From JBIOHP01 sp044449065 (GTDB lineage: Bacteria; Bacteroidota; Ignavibacteria; UBA10030; SZUA-254), in contig JBIOHP010000006.1 of assembly GCA_044449065.1 (NCBI GenBank), positions 124,001 through 188,000 of the forward strand: 64,000 bases of DNA. The letters run 5' to 3'. Shown in pieces: positions 17,773-27,160 of the stretch. The notes beneath the pieces were generated by a model, which made no database searches, was not told where the DNA came from, and saw only the letters and a list, made by a program, of their open reading frames with translations. The translations under genes were made by a program, and so were the position numbers. Positions within the stretch are counted from its first letter, which is position 1. The number at the start of each line of letters is the position of its first letter.

Positions 17773-20700
17773 TTATTGGATGGATATATTAATATCAACA
17801 CCCGCCTCGCTGGTCGAGGTTCCAAAAATCGTCGATCCTCCTTCGTCCGGCTTGATCGATGTATACCGGAAGAATAATGAAGCGGTCACGCGCGAGCTCA
17901 AGCCGTAGCGGAAACGCGGTTCCATCGTTGTCCGGGTTGTTCCCTCAAGCGGCGTCCCGTCGGGCGACGCCTCTAAGAGGTTCGGATCATAGAGACGCCT
18001 TGAATTTTTTGAAAGGGAATACGTGAATGTGATGTCGACGTCGTTGACAAGATTCACTCCGAAAAATGGGAGCGAAAAACCATGTCTGCCATAGTTTAAT
18101 GCAAACGAAATATCCTGGGTCGAAGTCTCGGTGATGTTTTGAGCCGAGAAATTAAGATCGTAGATAGTCGACGTGCCGTATTTAAACGAGCCGGAAACAT
18201 TACCGCCCAGCAAATCCTTTGGTGTTCCCGTAAGTCCGACAAGAGGATTAAATGCGTACGTTATGCGCTCGGTGTTGGTGCGATTTGTTCCATCGGGATT
18301 TCCGACGAAATCTTTGGAAAATGTGGAATTGTACGAATGGTCCAGCGTAAGTTGTTTAAATGCCGATCCCAGGAAACTGATTTTCTGCAATCCATCCCAG
18401 CGGAGAGTCCAATTTGCCCGCGGCACATATTGACCAAGAACTTTATTAAGGAAGGGCGCAGCTTCCAGCCCTCGTTCAAACGCATCCGTCAGAGCGATAT
18501 CCGAGGGCTCAATATTTTTCAGTTCACCGAATTTTTTTCCGACATCCTGCAGATTGCTGTTCAAATATTTTAAGAAAAACACGGGGGGCAGCGTGAGAAA
18601 CGATCTCTCCACATGGCCCGAGGTGAGCACGCTTGAAATCGAATCGACTCCAAGAGCGTTGGTATTAATTATCGTTTGTTTATTATAAGACCAGCCGACT
18701 TTCCAGTTAACTTCCAACGATGCGCCTTCCCACAACGGGCGCGTCGTGTGCAGCGCGATGGAATTGCTTTGAGAATATTGATCTGTCATTGATCCGAGTG
18801 GCGCCCGTAAACCGGGAATAGTAGTCCAGCTCAAAAATGGGAATTTCGATGATGGATGGAATTCCAGGAACCCGCTGGGATCCGATATCAATCCCAACTG
18901 ATAAAGACGCGATGGTCCGTACTGCAATGTTGAACCCTGGAACGGCGATCGCAGCCAAAGATTGCCAAACCCTGTCGCCCCCAGGATGCCGCCATTTGCA
19001 GAGCTATTCTGTTGTGAAAATTGAATTGCTATTGTTTCGTAATCGAGAAAAGGAATTTTTATTAAATATTTTGCGCCTTTTTTGAGAGGCGCGAGCAGAC
19101 TCTGTCCCTTCTTAGCGGTTGAAGTAGTATCCTTCGCGCCTTTTGTGCCTTTTGTATCTTTGGTATCTTTTGAATCCTTTAAATCCGAGGGTGGTTTAGC
19201 TGTAGTATCTTTTTTCACCGGGGCGGCGGGCTGGGCAACCTCCGGTTGAGATGGTGTATCGAAGGATCCAAACCATGCCTCAGCGAGCGATTTTAACCGA
19301 AGCGTTGTTGATAAGGTAATGTTATTTCCCCAATGGGCGCTTTTACCGAGGTCCCCGCTCTGGAAAATATTTCGCCAATCGTAGTTAACGCCGTACCCCG
19401 CCGACAAATCAAAATATTTTGGAATGTCAAAAATATCGGGAATTTTTGGGTGTGGAGTAAAAGTAATACGTTGACTATAACTGCCATCGCGTCCCCCAAT
19501 AAACATATCTCTCATGATTCGCGAAAAACCCCTGCCGGAAGAATCGGTATCAAGAAAAAGGAGATCCCTCGCAATTGACAACCCGTAGTCACCCGAAAGA
19601 TTCAACAACCCTCCATCGGTAGTTCTCCATCCGAAACTAAACGTTTTATTCGCATTGAAAGCCCTCGATAACGTCGGTACGATATTCAAGTCGCGATTAA
19701 TTGAAACTGAGGAAGAACGCGTTGCATCAAGACTGGTGGAAAGAGACGAGATTGGGATGTAATATAATTTCCACTCCTTAAAACTATCGAAAAAGGGGAC
19801 TCCACCAAAAATTGATTTGAACGGTTGAATAGACGGGTCGCCGGGGATCGTTATGCCATACGACATTCGGTACGCCCATGACCATGCTTTACTGGACAAG
19901 ATAGTAGGATTCCGGTCGCTGCTTTTATTATAGCTAAAACTGTAGCTCAATTTATTGAATGTCTCATCGATGTACCACACTTTCCACGGGAGGACAATTC
20001 TAAAACTTCCGATGGAATAGGAATCTGAAACATGAAGCGATTGAGATTGAACAGTAACGCTGTCTCCGGCATTTGCCGCCCCCGGACCGCTTGCGGTTGC
20101 ACTGGCGCTTTGTGCGGCAGCCGAAACAAGAATATCGGTGCCGGGCAGATATTTCGGTTTTGTAATCTGTTCCTGGTGGGAATAGGCAAGGGAGAGCGAA
20201 CTCCCCTGCATCGGAGTTGGAAAATATTTATCAAATGAGAAATTTGTATTAAGCGCCCAATTTTGGTGCGTTATACGATCGCCGAGACGATCTTCTATGG
20301 AGTGGAAATTCGGATCTTGATATGCGTAATTAACACTCACATTACCCATATCTGAAAGCTTCAACTGGGTATCGAAATGGTAGGCATACCCTGTCGAGTT
20401 ATCCACATTCACAAGACGAAGTTCATTCACCCAAACCACAGCGGGAATTCCGTTAAAGGTACCCAGGAAAGGTTTTCCATTCGGCGCCACAGGGTTATAC
20501 ACGCCAACGGCAAAATACAACACCGAGGTTAACGCTGGTCTCCCCCGGATTCCATAAGGTCCCGATCGATACAATGAATCGACCCTCGCATTTTTATCAT
20601 GATCACGCACCGATTTGATTGTTGTTAACTGGCCGAAATCGATCGTCATCTCAAACCATCCCGGTTGGATCGGCAAACGATATTCATAATAATTGTTGAG

Positions 20701-23700
20701 ATCGGCGCCAAACCTCAAGTAGACTTCTGCGTCGTGATGCTGCGGCGTAGAGAGGAATGAATTATCGCCATGGACAAACATTTTCATCGTTTTATAACTG
20801 AACACATCTATGGCTCTGCCTGTGTTGACTTTTACCGCAAGCCGGTCCTGCCCCTGCGGCACGCCGTATAACAATAATGATAACGATTGTTCGTTTCCAT
20901 ACACCGTTTGATCCGGGCGGGTTCTATCAAGCGGACGGATGACGCCGGGTGGGCTTGAGTATTCCGGATTATCTTCTATATTCACAACTGAAACTTTAAA
21001 CGTCGAATCGTTCGGCACGGCTTCTGCCCATTGGTTGCCAACAAGGTTCATTTGCGCTATCCGGAGAAGGAGAGGTTTTTCAAACCCCGAGAACCAGAAC
21101 CTCACGTATTGAACATTCTGCAAAATCGCATCGTCGGTTTGCGGATTGCCCGGAGAAACAAGGCGCGTCTTGTTCCTTAATGGGATACGAAGCTGGTACC
21201 AACTCGTTTTGGGGTCATTCGTACTGGATAGAGAATCATAAGTTCCTCCGACCCAATAGGGATTTGTCCTTTTAACATTTGCCGAATCTATGTAATCGTG
21301 CGCAAGAGGCACTTCATACTCTAAATAGCTGTTGACCTGGTCAAGATAACTATTACCGTTCAAATCCTCCGTATCGGGAAATCGCCCCGCAGGGCTTCCA
21401 CCTGTATAATTATTTTCTGTGCCGTTATAGTGTGTGAAATCGGTTCCCCCTGTGGCATACGAAAAATCATCGCCGCTCGGATCATTCGGATCGACATCGA
21501 GATCGCCCTTATTGCTATTTACGAAATTGGCGAATACAGTTCGCTCCTGTTCGTCAGATAACATGTCGAGTCCCAAATCAGCCCCAGGCTGAACTCTTCC
21601 TGTGGGTATTCCTGTTGGATTGGAAGGAGTTGGAATGATGTCTTCTGAATTTAATACTCCATTCGGAATGATGTCTTCGGATATCCGTCCGAGATCAACA
21701 TAGAGTCTCCCCTTTCGAAGATCCAAAGAAGTATCGCCCTGCGGGTTCACCCAAATTTCCAGGTATTGCATATTCTGACCGACGAGATCGCCCGTGGTTG
21801 TGCCGATATATTTCATTATTCCGTTCCAATTTTTTCGGCGCTCGTTTACATTACTATATTTGGGGCTGGTCGAGCGATGGAGCGTTGAATCGAGGTTCGG
21901 GGAGTAATTATACATTCCCCGCCTGTCCGGATCATAATTAAGATTAAGAATGCTTATAAATTGATCCTGGGTTGCAACGCTTTTGTTGGGCCAAATTTCG
22001 TGCACATTTACCTGGTCAACGCCCGTTCCATTATTATACCAGAGGAGACGGCATTTAGAATACGTTGATGGAGTGTCGGGTACTATTGCCCGTTCAATCG
22101 TTGTATCCAGCAGTGAATACCATGGCGGGCTTGCCATGACCCAGCTATTAAAACTGATGGGAAACGGGATGGTTCGTTTTGAACCTTCAAAATCATCAAT
22201 ATAGGCGACGCTTTGATTATTATCTCCCTCGATCGTGCTCGTGCGGGTATTGGCATTGGGGATTATATACGCGCCTTCACCGCGGAAGCTTATAGTGGAC
22301 ATCTCCCGCGCATGGATCAAAGGAAGAGCATCCAGCGCAGAGGTTAGAAAAGGAAGATTCGAATTAAATCCCCCGTCGACGCCCATAATTGTATTTTTCG
22401 TCGGTTCCTCTCCAACTCTCACTTTATCGCTCAACGACGCCTGGGTAAGATTCATAATCGTAAAGCCCATGTTGACGTTCGGAGAGATATCGAGGACTCC
22501 CCTAGCGCCCATTAACGTTTTAGAGGCAAGCTGAAACAGGTCGTTCTGTTCATACTTAACAGAAATATTTGCGCCGGGCTGCAACGCACGCTCGCTTTTA
22601 AGAGTTACCTCGCCTACGATATAATCAACGGTGTAATCTTCGCCCGGTGTCAACGGCGATCCGTTGAGCAAAACCTGCACGCTCCCTTCAACGATATTAA
22701 ACCCGCCGAGCGAGATACGGCTTTGCACTGCCGTAGCTGCGACAATTTGCATCACAAAGAAATTCTTTTGAATATACTGGAGAGAAACTTTTGTGGTGTC
22801 ATATATCTCCGGCATGAGGAGCGAATCCGTGAGCGTGATATGTTGATTCACGGAATAGTAATTCTTTAAATCGGTATCAAACGGACGGAGCGTCGGAAAA
22901 ATAATGTTGCCGAACGCCTGATCTATCGTGATTCCCGGGATAAAATCAAATTTACCATCGGGCGTCGGAGTGCTGCCATCGCTGGCATATTTATCGAACC
23001 CCACCGCTTGAAGAAGAGCCACATTATTGAATATCCTATTGTCAGTCGCGCCGGGCTGCCGGTAGATCACATCAAGCGAGAAACCATCTTTTTTAATATC
23101 GGGACCAATATTATAAATATTTTTCATTTGCATATCCCAGGAAGGTTGATAGCTTGGCTGAAGATTTCTCGGTTTGATCAGTTTAAGAATCAACGGCCTG
23201 GTTGTGTCGGGAGTAAAATCTCCGTAAACGGTTTCATCGTTGGGGGCGGAAGTAATCCTATAGGATACAGCAACCGCTTGCCCATCAATGCTGTTATCTT
23301 TAAACTCGATGAATCCCGCCGTTGCATTGAGCTTATATTTATCAGTCGTTAATCTCGTAAAATATCCCTGTTCAGCTCTTCCGGAAGAGATATCGCTCTG
23401 ATTCACCTTGAGAAAGCTGCTGTCATATTGTGTACCGATGGGGTGGGGCGGTAAATTAATCAAAGCAACTGCGTTTCGCCGGTCCTGGTTTGAACTAAAT
23501 TGCTGCTGGGTCATCCAAACGCTAATCTCAACAATTTGATTCGCTCTCATGGAATCATTTAATTGTGGAACTACCTGCGCATATAGTCTATTAAAAAACC
23601 TCCGGTAGAGCGTATCAATGAAAAAATTGTTTGTGGCGTAGTCTTGCGGACGGATTTCTATCGGTCGCTGGGAGGATCCTCCGCTAACATCCACCTCTTT

Positions 23701-24966
23701 TGTCTGTCCTTTCTTTTGAGAAACAAGGGCGGTGAGACTGAGCGGACCGGATTGCAAACGCGTCTTAATGCCGAACAATGCCTGCCCGCCCCCTATTAAC
23801 GACGGCGTATTGGTGAGTGAAACGTTGCCGGCTTCGATGCTTTGAACAACCTCGTCGTCATAACCGGTATAATTAATTTTTAGCTGGTTTTCATATTCGA
23901 ATGTTCGCTGTGTGTTCCAGTCGGCGCCAATTTTCAATTTATCGCCGATCAATCCGTTCACTGTGATCTGAACCTCCTGGTTGAAATTAGGCGTACTCTG
24001 CGATTGATCCAGGGATGATATTGTTGTTTGATCAGAACTCTGTTTTTGGAAAGCGGCGTGGATTGCGACTTCGCCATTCACGTGGAGATCTATTTCATTC
24101 TTGCCGAAGATGCTAAAGAGCGGATTAGCCGGAACAGGGATTGATATATTTGTAATAGTTCCGAACAGCCCGGCAAGATCATCCCCCCGTTTGGAAGTTT
24201 TATACTCATGCGCCAGCGTTCGCCAGTTGTTTGCCGATTCCTCCTTAAATCTTCGCTTCACATATTCATCGAGAGGAACTGTTACGGGGACTTTGATGTC
24301 GACGCCGTTAAATTTTTCATGCACCGTGACAAAACTTCCGGTGGTATCCAAACTAACGGTACGCTGATAGGCGGGAGAATTAAAATCTAAAAATAAGGGA
24401 TATTGTTCGTGCGGAAAAAAATCACCCGCCGGCGAAGGTGTTCGGCGATAATGAAATTGTTTAATCCTGTTGGTGGAATCCTTGAATACCACATACGTCG
24501 TTTCAGGTTTTTCGGTGGTATCCTTGCGTGCCGTAAGAGTATCGAGACCTTTAGAAAATCTTGCATGTTCGCCTTTTGTTCTTATATTGCCGACCGTATC
24601 CTGACTATGAATGAGAGAATCTTCCGATTCTTCATTAATGTTTTCTTCAGGTTGAATTTCTGTGGTATCAACTTCGAGATCGTTGTTTTCTTCAGGTGAT
24701 GCCAGAGTATCGGTATTTACTTTCCCGGGGGGCGGTACGGTGTCCTGGGGGGTACTGTGATTACCTGATAAGAATTCGAGCGGCGGGGGCTGCTCTCCAC
24801 GAAAAATCTTACTGTTTGGCGCAGGATACCGAAATGCCATTAAAGAATAGAGCGACCCAATAGACGCCATAAAAACTATGAAGCGGATTATTTCCCTGGA
24901 AAGAGTTGTACGGGATGGATAACGCGGTGTTGTTGCGTCGCCTTTTTCCGGAAGAAAATGTGCCAC
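17773..24966 (-). CDS. sprA: T9SS outer-membrane translocon protein SprA (Sov)
   Basis: A 2397-residue giant, the usual size for SprA, which forms a single-chain 36-strand beta barrel as the T9SS export pore. A short N-terminal hydrophobic stretch (about 27-46) precedes a Thr/Glu-rich segment, then repeated SprA-type domains, for example KLKIGADWNTQRTFEYENQL with KINYTGYDDEVVQSIEAGNV, FGIKTRLQSGPLSLTALVSQ and AVSYRITS. The long C-terminal half is aromatic beta strands ending in ISIQ. One insertion (about residues 1926-1955) is a Lys/Asp/Thr-rich linker with DSKDTKDTKGTKGAKD. The start is GTG at 24966, with no ATG until residue 33. It is followed 77 bp later by porX. Confidence 0.96.
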   Translation of the reverse strand: MAHFLPEKGDATTPRYPSRTTLSREIIRFIVFMASIGSLYSLMAFRYPAPNSKIFRGEQPPPLEFLSGNHSTPQDTVPPPGKVNTDTLASPEENNDLEVDTTEIQPEENINEESEDSLIHSQDTVGNIRTKGEHARFSKGLDTLTARKDTTEKPETTYVVFKDSTNRIKQFHYRRTPSPAGDFFPHEQYPLFLDFNSPAYQRTVSLDTTGSFVTVHEKFNGVDIKVPVTVPLDEYVKRRFKEESANNWRTLAHEYKTSKRGDDLAGLFGTITNISIPVPANPLFSIFGKNEIDLHVNGEVAIHAAFQKQSSDQTTISSLDQSQSTPNFNQEVQITVNGLIGDKLKIGADWNTQRTFEYENQLKINYTGYDDEVVQSIEAGNVSLTNTPSLIGGGQALFGIKTRLQSGPLSLTALVSQKKGQTKEVDVSGGSSQRPIEIRPQDYATNNFFIDTLYRRFFNRLYAQVVPQLNDSMRANQIVEISVWMTQQQFSSNQDRRNAVALINLPPHPIGTQYDSSFLKVNQSDISSGRAEQGYFTRLTTDKYKLNATAGFIEFKDNSIDGQAVAVSYRITSAPNDETVYGDFTPDTTRPLILKLIKPRNLQPSYQPSWDMQMKNIYNIGPDIKKDGFSLDVIYRQPGATDNRIFNNVALLQAVGFDKYASDGSTPTPDGKFDFIPGITIDQAFGNIIFPTLRPFDTDLKNYYSVNQHITLTDSLLMPEIYDTTKVSLQYIQKNFFVMQIVAATAVQSRISLGGFNIVEGSVQVLLNGSPLTPGEDYTVDYIVGEVTLKSERALQPGANISVKYEQNDLFQLASKTLMGARGVLDISPNVNMGFTIMNLTQASLSDKVRVGEEPTKNTIMGVDGGFNSNLPFLTSALDALPLIHAREMSTISFRGEGAYIIPNANTRTSTIEGDNNQSVAYIDDFEGSKRTIPFPISFNSWVMASPPWYSLLDTTIERAIVPDTPSTYSKCRLLWYNNGTGVDQVNVHEIWPNKSVATQDQFISILNLNYDPDRRGMYNYSPNLDSTLHRSTSPKYSNVNERRKNWNGIMKYIGTTTGDLVGQNMQYLEIWVNPQGDTSLDLRKGRLYVDLGRISEDIIPNGVLNSEDIIPTPSNPTGIPTGRVQPGADLGLDMLSDEQERTVFANFVNSNKGDLDVDPNDPSGDDFSYATGGTDFTHYNGTENNYTGGSPAGRFPDTEDLNGNSYLDQVNSYLEYEVPLAHDYIDSANVKRTNPYWVGGTYDSLSSTNDPKTSWYQLRIPLRNKTRLVSPGNPQTDDAILQNVQYVRFWFSGFEKPLLLRIAQMNLVGNQWAEAVPNDSTFKVSVVNIEDNPEYSSPPGVIRPLDRTRPDQTVYGNEQSLSLLLYGVPQGQDRLAVKVNTGRAIDVFSYKTMKMFVHGDNSFLSTPQHHDAEVYLRFGADLNNYYEYRLPIQPGWFEMTIDFGQLTTIKSVRDHDKNARVDSLYRSGPYGIRGRPALTSVLYFAVGVYNPVAPNGKPFLGTFNGIPAVVWVNELRLVNVDNSTGYAYHFDTQLKLSDMGNVSVNYAYQDPNFHSIEDRLGDRITHQNWALNTNFSFDKYFPTPMQGSSLSLAYSHQEQITKPKYLPGTDILVSAAAQSASATASGPGAANAGDSVTVQSQSLHVSDSYSIGSFRIVLPWKVWYIDETFNKLSYSFSYNKSSDRNPTILSSKAWSWAYRMSYGITIPGDPSIQPFKSIFGGVPFFDSFKEWKLYYIPISSLSTSLDATRSSSVSINRDLNIVPTLSRAFNANKTFSFGWRTTDGGLLNLSGDYGLSIARDLLFLDTDSSGRGFSRIMRDMFIGGRDGSYSQRITFTPHPKIPDIFDIPKYFDLSAGYGVNYDWRNIFQSGDLGKSAHWGNNITLSTTLRLKSLAEAWFGSFDTPSQPEVAQPAAPVKKDTTAKPPSDLKDSKDTKDTKGTKGAKDTTSTAKKGQSLLAPLKKGAKYLIKIPFLDYETIAIQFSQQNSSANGGILGATGFGNLWLRSPFQGSTLQYGPSRLYQLGLISDPSGFLEFHPSSKFPFLSWTTIPGLRAPLGSMTDQYSQSNSIALHTTRPLWEGASLEVNWKVGWSYNKQTIINTNALGVDSISSVLTSGHVERSFLTLPPVFFLKYLNSNLQDVGKKFGELKNIEPSDIALTDAFERGLEAAPFLNKVLGQYVPRANWTLRWDGLQKISFLGSAFKQLTLDHSYNSTFSKDFVGNPDGTNRTNTERITYAFNPLVGLTGTPKDLLGGNVSGSFKYGTSTIYDLNFSAQNITETSTQDISFALNYGRHGFSLPFFGVNLVNDVDITFTYSLSKNSRRLYDPNLLEASPDGTPLEGTTRTTMEPRFRYGLSSRVTASLFFRYTSIKPDEGGSTIFGTSTSEAGVDINISIQ

Positions 24967-25027
24967 GTTGATTAAATCGATTCTTTCAATAATAAGTTAT
25001 AGCCGGGACTGTAGAGACACCCGCACC

Positions 25028-25056
25028 TTTAAACTGCGATCAAGAATCGATATCAA
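25028..25056 (-). promoter_or_regulatory. Candidate sprA promoter
   Basis: On the minus strand: TTGATA (plus 25051-25056), 17 bp, TTTAAA (plus 25028-25033). The predicted leader to the GTG at 24966 is about 55 bases. The boxes match only partly, but spacing and position fit. The surrounding 349-bp divergent gap shows nothing else. Confidence 0.38.
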
Positions 25057-25262
25057 CTAGCCTTTCTCGAAAAAACAACATCGTGAAATTTGGACAAATG
25101 CCGGTTACTTCCGGTTTAACTAATTTAAAGTCTTACATTTAACTTCTAAAAAGTATGAAAATCATGTCTTAAATGCAAGTACTGCCGTCACGTTAATTAA
25201 ATGTTAACGACTTTCTCTATTATATGTGTAATTTCGGCATTTTAGGCGGTTTCGGATTTTCT

Positions 25263-25290
25263 TTGTTGCCTGAAACTTCCACTTTAATAT
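25263..25290 (+). promoter_or_regulatory. Candidate promoter for the four-repeat secreted protein
   Basis: TTGTTG (25263-25268), 16 bp, TAATAT (25285-25290). The predicted start would be near 25297, only a few bases before the strong ribosome site at 25302. A moderate match. Confidence 0.35.
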
Positions 25291-25301
25291 TTCGTAAAGT
25301 A

Positions 25302-25310
25302 AGGAGGTGA
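25302..25310 (+). promoter_or_regulatory. Strong Shine-Dalgarno site that sets the start at 25316
   Basis: AGGAGGTGA is a near-perfect match to the anti-Shine-Dalgarno sequence, five bases before ATG 25316. A GTG at 25307 is in frame but lies inside this site, so it cannot be the start. Most genes in this window have only weak sites, which makes this one stand out. Confidence 0.85.
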
Positions 25311-25315
25311 AATGT

Positions 25316-27145
25316 ATGCATAATAGCCCAAAAAACGCTAATTGGGAGAGTCGATTCTCGCTCCTTCTGGTTTTCTTGCTTATTGGAGGTATAGCGAATA
25401 CTTCGTATTCCGGCGAAAAATTAATTATTCAATTGAAAGATTACACTCGAAATGAAGTAAAAACGGGTGGATTTACTTTAACCGGCGATACCCAGCTTAA
25501 GATTCACGCTCTGGGTGCAGGAGTGAATGAACGGGGCATATTTTCAGGTAGCGACGATCTTTTTGCCTATGGATGGATCATCAATTCTGAAACCCGGGAA
25601 GCTGTGTGGGAAATGCGGAGATCAAATACCTCTTCTTTAAAATCGGATAGAGTTTTCGATGGCGACATAAATTTACCCGCTGGCAGTTACGAAGTATATT
25701 TTACCGCTTTCGCCTTTTCCGGAAATTCTCCCTTCTCTTCATTCTCTATAAATATTGACCGGCGCAAGGAACCCACCGGATCAGGCAAAGTCGATCATGA
25801 AGGATTTTTTACATGGTTGTATAAATTCTTTGGAGAAGATATTGATAAAGAGTGGAATCATCGCGCGAAGGAATGGGGAATTGAGATTTACGATGAATCC
25901 CCCGGCAACCGGGACATACTCGCGTTCGCATCTCCAAAGGAATTTCCCCGAATCCTCTACAAATCCGTAAAGATTGGGGAGAACGAACATATTGTCCAGG
26001 CATTTACGCTCGCCAAGCCGATGCCGATCCATATCTACGCCATCGGTGAAATGGGCACAAGCCGGGAACCGGCAGATTATAGCTGGATACTCAACGCGAC
26101 CACGAGGGAGCGTGTGTGGGAAATGAACGCTGAAAATACCACCGGCGCCGGCGGCGCAAGAAAAAATATGAAATTCGATAATACAGTAAATTTTTCGGCT
26201 GGTGAATATGTTCTCTATTATATTTCAGATGATTCCCATTCCTTTCTCGATTGGAATCAAGCGCCGCCCTACGATCCATACAATTATGGCGTCACGTTAA
26301 TGGCAGCAAACGAAAAAGAGGAGGATGCATTTAAACTTCACGCAATAAACGAGGAAAAAAATATTATCGCGCAAATCATCCGCGTGAGAAATAATGAAAC
26401 GCGTTCCGAAAGTTTCACGTTGAAAAGCGACGTCAAAGTTCGTATTTACGCATTGGGCGAGCGAGCAAGCGCACGCGGGCAAATGGCGGATTTCGGCACA
26501 ATCATAAACGCTAAAACCAGAGAAAAAGTATGGTCGATGGACGCTGTGGCAGGTGAGTACGCCGGAGGCGCGTCAAAAAACCGTTATGTTGATGAAATTG
26601 TAACATTGCCAAAAGGCACCTATACGGTCAATTATCAAACCGACGATTCCCACGCATATAACCAATGGAACGATTCTCCTCCCTTTGATCCTGAACACTG
26701 GGGCATCAGCATTTATCTCGTCGATGAAATGGATTGGAACAAGGTTGAAAAGAATGTGACCCCCAAAATGGAAGGGGTGATCGCTCAAATTGTGAAAGTT
26801 GGCGATAATGCAAACAAGACGGAATACTTTACGCTCAATAAACCCACCCATGTTCGTATTTATGCGCTCGGGGAAGGACAAAATGGAGAAATGTACGACT
26901 ACGGGTGGATAGAAAATGAAGCGAGCGGCGAACGGGTTTGGGAAATGACCTACTCAATGACATTTCACGCAGGCGGCGGGCGGAAAAATCGCCTCGTGAA
27001 CATCACAATACTTCTTGATAAAGGAAAGTATAAACTTCGATATGTTTCGGACGATTCGCATTCCTATAACAATTGGAATACCGATCCGCCGGAAGATCCA
27101 ACAATGTGGGGAATTACTCTTTATGAAAATGAACATCAACAATAA
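25316..27145 (+). CDS. Secreted protein with four copies of an unrecognised ~120-residue repeat
   Basis: A 609-residue protein with a signal peptide ending near NTSYSG. The mature protein is four tandem repeats (about 25415-25900, 25953-26300, 26365-26730 and 26770-27130). Each has the order QI.KV..NE, a FTL..PTHVRIYALGEG core, DYGWI.N..TRE.VWEM, AGG..KNR, a LP.G.Y strand, SDDSHSYN.WN..PP, then DP..WGI.LY. Repeat 1 is diverged and carries an insertion (HEGFFTWLYKFFGEDI). The pattern suggests repeated beta-sandwich domains with a conserved acidic and aromatic face, possibly for ligand or metal binding. It lies 15 bp ahead of an outer-membrane barrel gene, probably one operon. I know no named family. 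Confidence 0.8.
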   Translation: MHNSPKNANWESRFSLLLVFLLIGGIANTSYSGEKLIIQLKDYTRNEVKTGGFTLTGDTQLKIHALGAGVNERGIFSGSDDLFAYGWIINSETREAVWEMRRSNTSSLKSDRVFDGDINLPAGSYEVYFTAFAFSGNSPFSSFSINIDRRKEPTGSGKVDHEGFFTWLYKFFGEDIDKEWNHRAKEWGIEIYDESPGNRDILAFASPKEFPRILYKSVKIGENEHIVQAFTLAKPMPIHIYAIGEMGTSREPADYSWILNATTRERVWEMNAENTTGAGGARKNMKFDNTVNFSAGEYVLYYISDDSHSFLDWNQAPPYDPYNYGVTLMAANEKEEDAFKLHAINEEKNIIAQIIRVRNNETRSESFTLKSDVKVRIYALGERASARGQMADFGTIINAKTREKVWSMDAVAGEYAGGASKNRYVDEIVTLPKGTYTVNYQTDDSHAYNQWNDSPPFDPEHWGISIYLVDEMDWNKVEKNVTPKMEGVIAQIVKVGDNANKTEYFTLNKPTHVRIYALGEGQNGEMYDYGWIENEASGERVWEMTYSMTFHAGGGRKNRLVNITILLDKGKYKLRYVSDDSHSYNNWNTDPPEDPTMWGITLYENEHQQ

Positions 27146-27160
27146 GCAGGAGATATAATC

